From positions 186,001 to 250,000 of the forward strand of contig JACQAP010000019.1 of NCBI GenBank assembly GCA_016194905.1: a stretch of 64,000 bases of DNA. The letters are read 5' to 3'. Position numbers and translations under genes: made by a program. The stretch comes from Betaproteobacteria bacterium. GTDB lineage: Bacteria > Pseudomonadota > Gammaproteobacteria > Burkholderiales > JACQAP01. Position 1 is the first letter of the stretch. The number at the start of each line of letters is the position of its first letter. This document shows, one piece after another, positions 36,822 through 48,880 of this stretch. The notes under the pieces were generated by a model that ran no database searches, was not told the origin of the DNA, and saw only the letters and a program-made list of their open reading frames with translations.

Positions 36822-39008
36822 TCAGGCAGGGGCGAGTTTGGCGTACTCGAGTGCCAGCCACTTCATACCGGCGTCCCGGAAATTGACCTGAACACGCGCG
36901 TCCGTGCCGCGGCCCTCCGCGCTGACGATTACACCGGAGCCGAATTTCGCATGCACCACGTTTTGTCCCACACGCCAGCCTGACACCGCGGTTTCCATCT
37001 TCGGCGCCTTTGCCTCGTATCCCGGCGCGAAGCCCTTGGCGCTGACGAATCCCGAATACTTGGTCGCGTTGACGCGTTTTATCAACTCCTCCGGAATTTC
37101 CTCGAGGAAACGTGAAGCGATGTTGTAGCGCGTCTGCCCGTGCAGCATGCGCGTCTGCGCGTGCGTGAGATACAGCCGGCGGCGCGCGCGCGTGAGCGCC
37201 ACATACATCAGCCGCCTTTCTTCCTCCAGTCCGTCCTGCTCGGAAATGCTGTTCTCGTGAGGGAACAGTCCTTCCTCCAGGCCGGTGATGAACACGGCAT
37301 GGAATTCCAGGCCCTTGGCTGAATGCACGGTCATCAGCTGCAATGCATCCGCGCCGGCCGCAGCCTGATGTTCGCCGGCTTCGAGCGAGGCATGCGCCAG
37401 AAACGCCGCGAGCGCGGAGAAGCCCTGAGACGGGATTTCGCCTTCCTCGGTGACTGGTGCAATCGATCCGTCGGCGGAAACGAAAGCCACCGCGGCGTTG
37501 GTCAGTTCGCCGAGGTTTTCGAGGCGGTCTTCGCCTTCGCGTTCGTTCTGGTAGTAGGTGATCAGCCCGCTCAATTCGACGACGTGGTCGATGATTTCCG
37601 GCAGCGGCAGGGTTTCACAGGCCGCACGCATGGACTCGATCAGTTTGACGAAGGCGGCGATGCTGGTGCCGGCCTTGCCGCTCAAGGTGTTGGCGCAAGC
37701 CGCCTGCCACAGCGAGATGCCGCGCCCCGCAGCGACTTCCTGCAACTGTTCGATACTGCGATTGCCGATTCCGCGCGTCGGGAAATTTACGACCCGCAGG
37801 AACGCGCCGTCGTCATCCGGATTCGCAGTCAGCCGCAGATACGCCAGCGCGTGCTTGATTTCCTGGCGCTCGAAGAAGCGCAGTCCGCCGTAGACGCGAT
37901 ACGAGATCCCCGCGTTGAACAGGGCATGCTCAAGCACCCGCGACTGGGCATTGGAACGATAGAGCAGCGCAATTTCCGAAAGTGCTGCGGCTTCGTTCTT
38001 CAACTGCTTCACTTCGTCCAGGATATAGCCGGCTTCCTCCAGGTCGGTCATCGCCTCGTACAGCCGCAGCGGCTCGCCGCTGCCTTGCGCCGTCCACAGG
38101 TTCTTGCCGAGCCGGGCGCGGTTGTGACGTATCAGCGCATTGGCCGCATCCAGGATGTTGCCCTGACTGCGATAGTTCTGCTCAAGCTTGATGACTTTCT
38201 CGACATGGAAGTCCTTCTCGAAATCGAGCATGTTGCCGGCGCGCGCGCCGCGGAAGGCGTAGATCGACTGATCATCGTCGCCAACACCGAAAATGGAATT
38301 GTTCGGGCCCGCCAGTAACTTAAGCCAGAAGTATTGCAGCCGGTTGGTGTCCTGGAATTCATCCACCAGGATATGCTCGAAGCGGCCGCGATAATGCTCC
38401 CGCAGGATTTCGTTTTTCGACAACAGCTCGAAGCAACGCAGGAGCAACTCGGCGAAATCCACTACGCCTTCGCGGTTGCACTGCGCATCGTAAGTGTCGT
38501 AAACGTTGACCAGCCTGCGCGAGAAATCGTCGAAGGCTTCGACCTTCGCGGCGCGCAATCCCTGTTCCTTGGCGCCATTGATGAAGTACTGGGCTTGCTT
38601 CGGCGGATACTTCTCGTCGTCGATGTTCATCGACTTCATGACGCGCTTGATCATGGCAAGCTGGTCGGCCGAATCCAGGATCTGGAAGGTTTGCGGCAAT
38701 CCGGCATCGCGGTAATGGGCGCGCAGGATGCGATTGCACAGCCCATGAAAGGTGCCGACCCACATGCCGCGGGTGTTGATCGGCAGCATTCCGGAAATGC
38801 GGATGAGCATTTCGCGCGCGGCCTTGTTGGTAAAGGTCACGGCCAGCAGGCCCTGCGGACCGATCTGCCCGGTCTGGATCAGCCAGGCGATGCGGGTGGT
38901 AAGCACTCGGGTCTTGCCGGAACCGGCACCGGCGAGGATCAGTGCCGACTGGTGGGGGAGCGTGACGGCTTCGAGTTGCTGCGGATTGAGGCCTTCGAGA
39001 AGCGACAT
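36822..39008 (-). CDS. uvrD: ATP-dependent DNA helicase UvrD/Rep type
   Basis: SF1A helicase of 728 residues acting in nucleotide-excision and mismatch repair. Motif I LAGAGSGKTRVLTTR is near residue 28, with the GTFHGLCNRILR motif, motif II DEFQDTNRLQY, motif III GDDDQSIYAFRGA, motif IV LEQNYRS, motif V VHSAKGLEFHAVFITGLEEG and motif VI YVALTRARRRL. The C-terminal Tudor-like segment (GVIVSAEGRGTDARVQVNF) that contacts RNA polymerase in UvrD/PcrA is present. Length and the C terminus favour UvrD over Rep. Confidence 0.95.
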   Translation of the reverse strand: MSLLEGLNPQQLEAVTLPHQSALILAGAGSGKTRVLTTRIAWLIQTGQIGPQGLLAVTFTNKAAREMLIRISGMLPINTRGMWVGTFHGLCNRILRAHYRDAGLPQTFQILDSADQLAMIKRVMKSMNIDDEKYPPKQAQYFINGAKEQGLRAAKVEAFDDFSRRLVNVYDTYDAQCNREGVVDFAELLLRCFELLSKNEILREHYRGRFEHILVDEFQDTNRLQYFWLKLLAGPNNSIFGVGDDDQSIYAFRGARAGNMLDFEKDFHVEKVIKLEQNYRSQGNILDAANALIRHNRARLGKNLWTAQGSGEPLRLYEAMTDLEEAGYILDEVKQLKNEAAALSEIALLYRSNAQSRVLEHALFNAGISYRVYGGLRFFERQEIKHALAYLRLTANPDDDGAFLRVVNFPTRGIGNRSIEQLQEVAAGRGISLWQAACANTLSGKAGTSIAAFVKLIESMRAACETLPLPEIIDHVVELSGLITYYQNEREGEDRLENLGELTNAAVAFVSADGSIAPVTEEGEIPSQGFSALAAFLAHASLEAGEHQAAAGADALQLMTVHSAKGLEFHAVFITGLEEGLFPHENSISEQDGLEEERRLMYVALTRARRRLYLTHAQTRMLHGQTRYNIASRFLEEIPEELIKRVNATKYSGFVSAKGFAPGYEAKAPKMETAVSGWRVGQNVVHAKFGSGVIVSAEGRGTDARVQVNFRDAGMKWLALEYAKLAPA

Positions 39009-39059
39009 GCGGGATTCGGATTGCGGTTTCGATTCCGGATTATAAATGCAGTTGTCCGG

Positions 39060-39938
39060 TCAGCCACGCGCCTTCCGGCTTTCGTTGACCAGATCGCGAA
39101 TCATCGGCGTCAGGATGAGTTGCATCGCGTATTCCATTTTGGTGCCGGGCACGACGATGGTATCGGGGCGCGATACGAAGGAATCCTCGATCATCGCCAG
39201 CAGGTAGGGCACGTTCAGGTGCTCCGCGTCGGCAAGGCGTATCACGACGAAACTTTCCTCCGGACGCGGAACCTCGCGCACGACGAAAGGATTGGATGTA
39301 TCAATGGTCGGCACACGCTGAAAATTCACATGCGTGCGCGAGAATTGTGGCGTGATGAAGTGCACGTAGTCGTACATGCGCCGCAGGATGGTCTGAGTTA
39401 CCACCTCCATCGAGTAGCCCCGCCCCTGCATATCGCGGTGTATCTTCTGAATCCACTCCAGATTGACCGTCGGCGTTACGCCGATCAGAAGGTCGACATG
39501 GCGAGCCACATCGACTTTGTCGGTGACGATGCCGCCGTGCAGGCCTTCATAGAACAGCAGGTCGGTGTTCTCCGGCAGTTTCTCCCAGGGTGTGAAGGTG
39601 CCGGCTTTCCGGCCATAGCGGGCCGCGCGTTCCTCGTTATGCAGGTATAGCCGCGCATTGCCACCGCCGCGGTTGCTGTATTCGCCAAACAATGCCTCGA
39701 GTTCCTCGAACAGGTTCGCTTCCGGCCCGAAGTGGCTGATCGCCTGGCCGCCGATTTGCTCGTAGGCTTCGATCAGCCTGCGCATTTCGTCGCGATCATA
39801 GCGGTGGAAACTGTCGCCCTCGATCAGCGCCGCTTCGATGTGCTCGAGACGGAAGATGTTTTCGAAGGTCTTGCGCACAGCCGTGGTCCCGGCGCCGGAG
39901 GAGCCGGTAACGGCGATGATCGGGTGCTTGCGCGACAT
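39060..39938 (-). CDS. prkB: Phosphoribulokinase (PrkB/CbbP class I)
   Basis: A 292-residue ATP-dependent kinase of ribulose 5-phosphate. The P-loop is VTGSSGAGTTAV near residue 12. Further conserved motifs: EGDSFHRYDRDEMR, SHFGPEANLFEELE, LLFYEGLHGGIV, NLEWIQKIHRD, ITPQFSRTHVNFQRVPT (catalytic/regulatory arginines) and VVPGTKMEYAMQLIL. Both the autotrophic CbbP and the non-autotrophic PrkB of enterics have this pattern. No cbbLS or other Calvin-cycle gene is in the window, so autotrophy cannot be claimed. Start at 39938 matches the family; the frame is open to 40019. It lies between uvrD and the FecR-SPOR gene. Confidence 0.9.
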   Translation of the reverse strand: MSRKHPIIAVTGSSGAGTTAVRKTFENIFRLEHIEAALIEGDSFHRYDRDEMRRLIEAYEQIGGQAISHFGPEANLFEELEALFGEYSNRGGGNARLYLHNEERAARYGRKAGTFTPWEKLPENTDLLFYEGLHGGIVTDKVDVARHVDLLIGVTPTVNLEWIQKIHRDMQGRGYSMEVVTQTILRRMYDYVHFITPQFSRTHVNFQRVPTIDTSNPFVVREVPRPEESFVVIRLADAEHLNVPYLLAMIEDSFVSRPDTIVVPGTKMEYAMQLILTPMIRDLVNESRKARG

Positions 39939-39997
39939 GGTTTGCCGGGTGGGAGGGAGCGATTTCCGGAAATCTCGACTGCCCGGCGATGGTACAA

Positions 39998-40033
39998 CGA
40001 AAACCGCCTTCGGCGACAAGGCGCCGAAGGCGG
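39998..40033 (-). terminator. Intrinsic terminator downstream of the FecR-SPOR gene
   Basis: On the minus strand, arms CCGCCTTCGGCG and CGCCGAAGGCGG (12 bp) are followed by TTTTCGTT. It separates the FecR-SPOR gene from the phosphoribulokinase gene. Confidence 0.82.
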
Positions 40034-40044
40034 GGACCGCGATG

Positions 40045-40917
40045 CTATTGCAGTGAAGCGATCGGCTCGAGCCTGGGATTGCTTTCCTTCAGGCGCGCGC
40101 CCAACGCATTGGCTTCCTGCTCGGTGGAAAAGCCGGCCAGGCGTACACGATAAATTTGGCCCTCTTCACCCTGCTGCGGCTGGATGCGTACCGGATAACC
40201 CTCGCGACGCAGGCCGTCATACAGGGATAACGCCTCAAGCTGTTGCCGATAGCTGGCTAGATAAAGCTTCCAGCGTCCTCCCTTGCGCATGGCACCCGCG
40301 CCATCGGCCATTTCAGTTTCTGCGGCCCAGGCCTTCAGTTGGTCCATGGGAACCGCTTCGACGACGGCAGCCCCTGATTTCGGGGCCTGCAGATAAGTCA
40401 GCGGGTCCTTCATTTGCACGGGCTGGTCGCCGGTGCGGGTCACCGTGATCTTGCCTTCGATCAGGACCAGGACTTCCTTGTCGCCGAGATTCTTGCCCCA
40501 GATGTCGGTGCCACGGATGCCGGCGGTCACCGTCGGGAACTGCACGGTGATGTCGCGAGTGCCGCGATTCTTCACGGTCGCTTCGGTGGTGAAGCGGAAT
40601 GCGCCTTCCAGCACTTTCAGCGTCGCCGCAATAAAACTCTCCTTGCGCCTTTGCAAGAGATCGGTCAGTTTCAGTCTGCCGTTTTCGCCCAGCTTGACCA
40701 CGCTCCCGTCACCCAGGCGCAAAAGCAGCCGCGAGTTGCCGCCGGTCGCAACCTCGTCGTTGCTCCTCAGTTCCGTGCCGACGGCAAGCGGCTGGCGCTT
40801 TCCGTCGCGAGTGACCCAGGCCGGCAATTGCAGGCCTTCAACGATGGCATCGGGCGCAGCCTGCAAGAGGTCGGCCGCGAGAAATAAAAGAACGAAGAGT
40901 CCGGTACGCAACAACAT
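40045..40917 (-). CDS. FecR domain protein with C-terminal SPOR domain
   Basis: An exported protein of 290 residues. The signal peptide is MLLRTGLFVLLFLAADLLQA. The FecR-like beta domain (about 35-165) contains ELRSNDEVATGGNSRLLLRL, GDGSVVKLGENGRLKL and the FPTVTAGIRGTDIWG motif. A C-terminal SPOR-like domain (about 215-290: WKLYLASYRQQLEALSLYDG, then YRVRLAGFSTEQEANALGAR) could bind denuded peptidoglycan. No sigma factor or TonB receptor is adjacent, so this is not a FecI/FecR signalling pair. The cellular role is unknown. It is divergent from leuS. Confidence 0.85.
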   Translation of the reverse strand: MLLRTGLFVLLFLAADLLQAAPDAIVEGLQLPAWVTRDGKRQPLAVGTELRSNDEVATGGNSRLLLRLGDGSVVKLGENGRLKLTDLLQRRKESFIAATLKVLEGAFRFTTEATVKNRGTRDITVQFPTVTAGIRGTDIWGKNLGDKEVLVLIEGKITVTRTGDQPVQMKDPLTYLQAPKSGAAVVEAVPMDQLKAWAAETEMADGAGAMRKGGRWKLYLASYRQQLEALSLYDGLRREGYPVRIQPQQGEEGQIYRVRLAGFSTEQEANALGARLKESNPRLEPIASLQ

Positions 40918-40993
40918 GGTGTTATCCCCTTTCGTTTAAGTCTGGCGGCGAAGATACGTGCGGGAACATCCAACGGATGCACTGACGCGACGG

Positions 40994-43695
<2,702 letters not shown>

Positions 43696-43704
43696 GGAAG
43701 GGGA

Positions 43705-44328
43705 ATGAAGGACGAGAATAGACCGAAGCGCAGCAATGCCTGGAGTTCAAGCAGGGCAATGAGCAAATTTCTTCAAAGATTCCCCTCGTCCCTTATGGCC
43801 GAAGGCCGGTATCCAGCGAAGTCGGGCGCCCCTCGCCCCTCGCCCCTGGTCATTGCGATCCTTCTGATCGCAATGACCCTGTCTTCCTGCGGCTTCCAGC
43901 TTCGCGGCCAGGCTGCGATTCCTTATAAATCGCTGTTCGTCGAGACGATCGGTTATTCGACATTTGCCAATGATCTGGAGCGGGCCATCCGCTCCGGTAG
44001 CGAGACCAGAATCGCGCAGAATCGCAACGACGCGGAAGCAGTGCTCAAGATCATCGGTGAATCCCAGGAGAGATACATTCTTTCGCTGTCCGCCGGCGGC
44101 AAGGTGCGCGAATTCGAGTTGCGTTACAAGGTGGCTTACCGACTGACCGATCTCGCCGGCAACGATTTGGCGCCGCCGGGGGAGATCTTCCTGCGCAGGG
44201 ACATGACTTACGACGATACCCAGGTACTCGCCAAGGAGTCGGAGGAAGCCCTTTTATACCGCGACATGAAGACAGATGCCGTGCAGCAGATGCTGCGCCG
44301 GCTGGCGGCAGCGAAACACGTCGGGTGA
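43705..44328 (+). CDS. lptE: LPS-assembly lipoprotein LptE
   Basis: Outer-membrane lipoprotein that plugs LptD for lipopolysaccharide insertion. The lipobox is TLSSC after the hydrophobic core LVIAILLIAM, and the mature part opens CGFQLRGQAAIPYKSLFV, typical of LptE. The later YRLTDLAG and RRDMTYDDTQVLAKESEEA are also family features. The N terminus is odd. From the ATG at 43705 there are 47 residues before the signal core, partly encoded by a heptamer repeat element. ATG codons at 43759 and 43795 are alternative starts. leuS-lptE is a conserved order, usually followed by holA, which is missing here; metX follows instead. Confidence 0.9.
   Translation: MKDENRPKRSNAWSSSRAMSKFLQRFPSSLMAEGRYPAKSGAPRPSPLVIAILLIAMTLSSCGFQLRGQAAIPYKSLFVETIGYSTFANDLERAIRSGSETRIAQNRNDAEAVLKIIGESQERYILSLSAGGKVREFELRYKVAYRLTDLAGNDLAPPGEIFLRRDMTYDDTQVLAKESEEALLYRDMKTDAVQQMLRRLAAAKHVG
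43781..43847. repeat. Heptamer-array repeat element in the lptE 5' region
   Basis: The core CCTTATGGCCGAAGGCCGGT followed by ATCC (43791-43814) precedes three perfect 7-bp units CGCCCCT (43827-43847). The core recurs, inverted, in the gatB-gatA spacer. It contains the hairpin GGCC-GAA-GGCC. Confidence 0.7.
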
Positions 44329-44352
44329 CGCACGCGGCGCGGACGATATAAT
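44325..44352 (+). promoter_or_regulatory. Probable promoter of metX
   Basis: GTGACG (44325-44330) and a perfect TATAAT (44347-44352) are 16 bp apart, 27 bp before the metX ATG. The -35 overlaps the lptE stop codon. Confidence 0.5.
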
Positions 44353-44379
44353 CCGCGCAAAGACAATCCGGATTTCTCC

Positions 44380-45522
44380 ATGCCACCCGAAGGTTCAGTC
44401 GGCGTCGTCAGCCCGAAACTTGCCCGCTTCGAGGACCCGATCGCGCTCAACAGCGGCGCGTGGCTCGACGCGTACGAGCTTGCCTACGAAACCTATGGCA
44501 CCCTCAATGCCGCGCGGAGCAACGCGGTGCTGGTCTGCCACGCGCTCAATGCTTCGCACCACGTCGCCGGCGTCTATGACGACGATCCCGCCAACCTCGG
44601 CTGGTGGGACAACCTGATCGGTCCGGGAAAGCCGGTCGACACCGACCGGTTCTTCGTGATCGGCGTCAACAACATCGGTGGTTGCCACGGCTCCACAGGA
44701 CCCTCCAGCATCAATCCCGCGACCGGCAAGCCCTGGGGCGCCGATTTTCCGGTGGTCACGGTCGAGGACTGGGTGGAAGCGCAATCGCGGCTGGCCACCC
44801 GGCTCGGCATAGACCGGTTCGCCGCCGTCATGGGTGGCAGCCTGGGGGCGATGCAGGCGATGCAATGGGCCGTGAGCCAGCCCGCCCGTGTGGCACATTC
44901 GGTCGTGATCGCCGCCGCGCCGAAACTTTCGGCACAAAACATTGCGTTCAACGAGGTGGCGCGCCAGGCGATAACGACCGATCCGGACTTTCACGGTGGC
45001 AACTATTACTCGCAAGGCGTCGTGCCCAAGCGCGGGCTGCGTATCGCCCGCATGATCGGTCACATCACCTATCTTTCCGACGACGCAATGGCCGAGAAAT
45101 TCGGCCGCGACCTGCGCGAGGGCGGCTTCAAATTCAATTTCGACGTCGAATTCCAGATCGAATCCTATCTGCGGTATCAGGCGGACAAGTTCGCGGAGCG
45201 CTTCGACGCCAACACTTACCTGCGCATTACCAAGGCACTCGATTATTTCGATCCGGCGGCAGCGCGAAACGGCAACCTGTCCGCTGCGCTCGAACCTGCG
45301 ACCGCGAGTTTTCTGGTCGTGTCGTTCACCTCCGACTGGCGCTTCTCGCCGGCGCGTTCACGCGAGATCGTCAAGGCGCTGCTGGACAACCGGTTGAGCG
45401 TGAGCTACGCGGAAATCGATGCACCCCACGGCCACGACGCATTCCTGATGGACGATGCGCGCTATCACAATCTGATCCGCGCCTACTTCGACAATATCTT
45501 CCGGGAGGTGAGTACTTCATGA
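44380..45522 (+). CDS. metX: Homoserine O-acyltransferase MetX
   Basis: Alpha/beta-hydrolase-fold enzyme of 380 residues that acylates homoserine in the first committed step of methionine synthesis. The nucleophile elbow is [12 protein letters not shown] (Ser near 152); the acid and base are in SDWRFSP and [27 protein letters not shown] is the oxyanion and substrate loop. In many betaproteobacteria with metW, MetX uses succinyl-CoA rather than acetyl-CoA; the donor cannot be fixed here. It overlaps metW by 4 bp and has its own likely promoter. Confidence 0.95.
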   Translation: MPPEGSVGVVSPKLARFEDPIALNSGAWLDAYELAYETYGTLNAARSNAVLVCHALNASHHVAGVYDDDPANLGWWDNLIGPGKPVDTDRFFVIGVNNIGGCHGSTGPSSINPATGKPWGADFPVVTVEDWVEAQSRLATRLGIDRFAAVMGGSLGAMQAMQWAVSQPARVAHSVVIAAAPKLSAQNIAFNEVARQAITTDPDFHGGNYYSQGVVPKRGLRIARMIGHITYLSDDAMAEKFGRDLREGGFKFNFDVEFQIESYLRYQADKFAERFDANTYLRITKALDYFDPAAARNGNLSAALEPATASFLVVSFTSDWRFSPARSREIVKALLDNRLSVSYAEIDAPHGHDAFLMDDARYHNLIRAYFDNIFREVSTS

Positions 45523-46142
45523 CGATCCCCGGCGCCCCCGCATCGTTCTCCGCACGCCCGGATTTTGTCGCGATCGCGAAATGGATCAGGCCGAATGCCA
45601 AGGTGCTCGACCTGGGCTGCGGGGACGGCTCGCTGCTGCGTCATCTGCGAGAGGCGCGCGGCGTAACGGGTTACGGCATGGAGATCGACGACGCCAGGGT
45701 GCTGGCCTGCGTCAAGAGCGGCGTCAACGTTTTGCAGAACGACCTCGAGTCAGGGCTCTCCGGATTCGAGGACGGATCATTCGACTACGTGATCCTGTCG
45801 CAAACGCTGCAAGCGATTCGCCATACCGAGCGTATCGTCAACGAGATGCTGCGCGTCGGGCGCGAAGGCATCGTCACCTTTCCCAACTTCGGTTATTGGC
45901 GCCCCCGCCTGCAGGTCCTCTCGGGAAACATGCCGGTCTCCAAGGATCTGCCGTACGAGTGGTATGACACCCCCAATATCCACCTGTTCACGATCGACGA
46001 TTTCGAGAAATTCTGCGTCAGCCATCGCATTCGCATTCTCGAAAGAAACGTGATGGTCGAGGGCCGCCCGGTCACCTGGATGCCCAACCTGCGCGGCTCG
46101 CTGGCGGTTTATCGTTTCGATCGGGCGGACCCGGTCACCTGA
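45519..46142 (+). CDS. metW: Methionine biosynthesis protein MetW
   Basis: A 207-residue class I methyltransferase-fold protein always linked to metX in proteobacteria; it is thought to be needed for MetX activity. The SAM-type loop is [15 protein letters not shown], followed by [19 protein letters not shown] and [19 protein letters not shown], the MetW signatures. [20 protein letters not shown] is also conserved. Start at the ATG overlapping the metX stop (ATGA), with GGGAGG upstream. The frame is open far into metX, which is not coding. Confidence 0.95.
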   Translation: MTIPGAPASFSARPDFVAIAKWIRPNAKVLDLGCGDGSLLRHLREARGVTGYGMEIDDARVLACVKSGVNVLQNDLESGLSGFEDGSFDYVILSQTLQAIRHTERIVNEMLRVGREGIVTFPNFGYWRPRLQVLSGNMPVSKDLPYEWYDTPNIHLFTIDDFEKFCVSHRIRILERNVMVEGRPVTWMPNLRGSLAVYRFDRADPVT

Positions 46143-46152
46143 TATCCCCCGC

Positions 46153-47448
46153 ATGACGCCACCTTCCATGGCCTCGGCGCTTTTCACGCGCCGCATGCTG
46201 ATCTGCGTGTTTACCGGCTTCAGTTCGGGATTGCCGCTCTACCTCCTTCTCAATCTGTTGCCGGCGTGGCTGCGTACCGAAGGCATCAATCTCAAGGTGA
46301 TCGGCGCATTCGCGCTGATCCAGTTTCCCTACACCTGGAAATTCCTTTGGGCGCCGTTCCTGGACCGCTACGTGGTCCCCGCGCTCGGTCGCCGCCGAGG
46401 CTGGATGCTGCTGACGCAACTCGCGCTGATGGCGACGATCGCCTGGATGGGCACGCTCTCGCCGCACGACGAGTTGTCCTGGGTGATCTATGCGGCGATG
46501 GCGGTTGCCTTCCTCAGTGCCACCCAGGACATAGCGATCGACGCCTATCGCCGGGAATTGCTGTCGAATGCCGAACTGGGTCTGGGTAACGCGGTACACG
46601 TCAACGCGTATCGGATCGCGGGACTGATCCCGGGATCGTTGTCGCTGATTCTGGCCGATCACTTTGCCTGGCAGATCGTGTTTGCCGTCACCGCACTGTT
46701 CATGCTGCCGGGCATGGCGATGACGTTGATGGTGGCGGAGCCTGCCGTAGCGGCTGCGCTGCCGAAAACGCTGCGCGAAGCCGTGGTGGAACCGTTTTGC
46801 GAATTCATCGGCCGGGCTGGCGTGCGCAGCGCATTGCTGGTGCTGGGGTTCATCTTTCTCTATAAGCTCGGCGACAGCATGTGTACTGCGCTCGCCACGC
46901 CGTTTTACCTCGACATGGGTTTTTCGAAATCCGACATTGGCCTGATCGCGAAAAACGCCGGCCTGTGGCCGAGCGTAATCGGTGGATTGTTCGGCGGCTT
47001 GTGGATGCTGAAGCTGGGCATCAACCGTGGACTTTGGCTGTTCGGCGTAGTCCAGGTCGTGTCGATCCTCGGATTCGCGTGGTTGTCGCGCATCGGTCCG
47101 TTTACGGAAATCGGCGCGTCAGAGCGAACCGCGCTCGCGCTCGTGATCGGGTTCGAAGCACTTGGCGTCGGCTTGGGAGCCGCTGCGTTCGTGGCTTATA
47201 TCGCGCGAGCCACCCATCCGGCCTATACCGCCACCCAGTTTGCGCTATTCACGAGCCTCGCCGCCGTGCCGCGCACTTTCCTCAATGCGACGACCGGATG
47301 GCTGGTCGAGCAACTCGGCTGGTTCGGTTTTTTCATGTTATGCGTGCTGTTCGCCTTGCCGGGAATGCTGCTGCTGTTCAAAGTCGCGCCGTGGAACGAA
47401 GATAGTCCGGCTCCCGGTCAGCGGGCGGGGAACGCGGCCCGGCCGTAG
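46153..47448 (+). CDS. ampG: AmpG family muropeptide transporter (MFS)
   Basis: Inner-membrane MFS protein of 431 residues with ~12 membrane segments. It imports anhydro-muropeptides for peptidoglycan recycling. Typical AmpG sequences: GFSSGLPLYLLLNLLPAWLR, KFLWAPFLDRYVVP (the MFS loop with Asp/Arg), FLSATQDIAIDAYRRELL and KLGDSMCTALATPFYLDMGF. It begins 10 bp after metW and may be cotranscribed. It is tail to tail with xth. Confidence 0.92.
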   Translation: MTPPSMASALFTRRMLICVFTGFSSGLPLYLLLNLLPAWLRTEGINLKVIGAFALIQFPYTWKFLWAPFLDRYVVPALGRRRGWMLLTQLALMATIAWMGTLSPHDELSWVIYAAMAVAFLSATQDIAIDAYRRELLSNAELGLGNAVHVNAYRIAGLIPGSLSLILADHFAWQIVFAVTALFMLPGMAMTLMVAEPAVAAALPKTLREAVVEPFCEFIGRAGVRSALLVLGFIFLYKLGDSMCTALATPFYLDMGFSKSDIGLIAKNAGLWPSVIGGLFGGLWMLKLGINRGLWLFGVVQVVSILGFAWLSRIGPFTEIGASERTALALVIGFEALGVGLGAAAFVAYIARATHPAYTATQFALFTSLAAVPRTFLNATTGWLVEQLGWFGFFMLCVLFALPGMLLLFKVAPWNEDSPAPGQRAGNAARP

Positions 47449-47452
47449 ACGA

Positions 47453-48226
47453 TCAAAGTGCGTAGTCGTAATCGATGCTCAGGGGAGCGTGGTCGGAAAA
47501 GCGTTCGGTTTTGTAGATCGCCGCTGCGGTCGCCTTAGTGGCGATGCCGGGCGTGGCAAGCTGGTAATCGATGCGCCAACCCACATTTTTTGCCCAGGCC
47601 TGGCCGCGATTCGACCACCAGGTGTATTGCTCGGCGCGGTCGTCGAGCTTGCGGAACACGTCCACGTAGCCGAGGTGGTCGATGACCCCGGAAAACCACT
47701 GACGTTCCTCGGGCAGGAAGCCGGAGTTTTTCTGGTTCGAGCGCCAGTTCTTGAGGTCGATCTCCTTGTGCGCGACGTTCCAGTCGCCGCAGATGACGAT
47801 TTCGCGGCCGCAGTTTCCGAGCTTGTGCAGCGGATCGATGCAGCGCTGCATGAAGCTGAACTTGATCGCCAGTCGTTCCGGAGAACTCGATCCCGAAGGG
47901 ACATAGAGCGATACGATGCTCAGATTGCCGAACTGGGCTTCGAGATAGCGGCCCTCGGCGTCGATGTCTGCAATGCCGATCCCGGCTACCAGGCGGTCGG
48001 GCTCTTTGCGGCAGTAGATGCCAACGCCGCTGTATCCGGGCCGGTCGGCGCAATGGAAATAGCCGTGGAATCCGTCCGGATTGCGAATCGCGTCGGTGAG
48101 ATCTTTGTCCTGCGCCTTGAGTTCCTGCACGCAGACGACGTCCGCGCTCTGCTTCGCAAGCCAGCCGAGGAAGCCTTTATTGACGGCCGAACGTATGCCG
48201 TTTAGATTGAGAGTGACGATGCGCAC
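47453..48226 (-). CDS. xth: Exodeoxyribonuclease III / AP endonuclease
   Basis: Base-excision repair enzyme of 257 residues cleaving at abasic sites. Catalytic motifs of the EEP fold: [18 protein letters not shown] (metal Glu), [29 protein letters not shown] (Asp, Asn), WRIDYQLA and SDHAPLSI (His). It reads opposite to pyrE with a 9 bp gap between start codons' flanks, so promoters must overlap. The length is normal for the ExoA/XthA family. Confidence 0.95.
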   Translation of the reverse strand: MRIVTLNLNGIRSAVNKGFLGWLAKQSADVVCVQELKAQDKDLTDAIRNPDGFHGYFHCADRPGYSGVGIYCRKEPDRLVAGIGIADIDAEGRYLEAQFGNLSIVSLYVPSGSSSPERLAIKFSFMQRCIDPLHKLGNCGREIVICGDWNVAHKEIDLKNWRSNQKNSGFLPEERQWFSGVIDHLGYVDVFRKLDDRAEQYTWWSNRGQAWAKNVGWRIDYQLATPGIATKATAAAIYKTERFSDHAPLSIDYDYAL

Positions 48227-48235
48227 GATAAGTCA

Positions 48236-48880
48236 ATGAGTGATTTCAGGCAGGAGTTCATCGAATTCGCCGTGGCCCGCGGCGTTCTCTGTTTCGGCGA
48301 GTTCAAAACCAAGGCCGGGCGCCCGTCGCCGTACTTCTTCAACGCCGGCCTGTTCAACGACGGCGATGCGCTGCGACGGCTCGGGCAATTCTACGCGAAA
48401 GCCGTTCTGGCCGCGGATCCCGGCTTCGACGTCCTGTTCGGCCCGGCCTATAAAGGCATCCCGCTGGTGGCGGCGACTTCGGTGGCGCTTGCCGAATTTG
48501 GGCGAAATCTGCCGTTCTGCTTCAATCGCAAGGAAGCCAAGGATCACGGCGAAGGCGGGGTGACGGTCGGCGCACCCCTCAAAGGGCGGGTCCTGATCAT
48601 TGACGACGTCATATCAGCCGGGACCTCGGTCCGGGAATCGGTGGACATCATCCGGGGTGCGGGCGCTCAGCCCGCCGGGGCGCTGATCGCCTTGGACCGC
48701 ATGGAGCGCGGCACCGGCGCCCTTTCCGCCGTCCAGGAAGTCCGCAACCAGTTCGGCATTCCCGTCGTCAGCATCGCCACGCTGGACGATCTGGCGGCCT
48801 TTTTGCGCTCGCGCGGGGATATGGCACAGCAGTTGCACTCGGTGGAGCGATACCGCAAGGAGTATGGAGTGATTGCATGA
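48236..48880 (+). CDS. pyrE: Orotate phosphoribosyltransferase
   Basis: Converts orotate and PRPP to OMP in pyrimidine synthesis; 214 residues. The PRPP-binding motif is [17 protein letters not shown], and the flexible catalytic loop is [33 protein letters not shown] is the conserved N-terminal signature, with [11 protein letters not shown] for substrate binding. It is divergent from xth and overlaps the DUF4124 gene by 4 bp. Confidence 0.96.
   Translation: MSDFRQEFIEFAVARGVLCFGEFKTKAGRPSPYFFNAGLFNDGDALRRLGQFYAKAVLAADPGFDVLFGPAYKGIPLVAATSVALAEFGRNLPFCFNRKEAKDHGEGGVTVGAPLKGRVLIIDDVISAGTSVRESVDIIRGAGAQPAGALIALDRMERGTGALSAVQEVRNQFGIPVVSIATLDDLAAFLRSRGDMAQQLHSVERYRKEYGVIA

Noticed and set aside
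40045-40917. FecI/FecR iron-signalling system
   Set aside because: The protein has a signal peptide and a SPOR domain rather than an anti-sigma membrane topology, and there is no sigma factor or receptor next to it.
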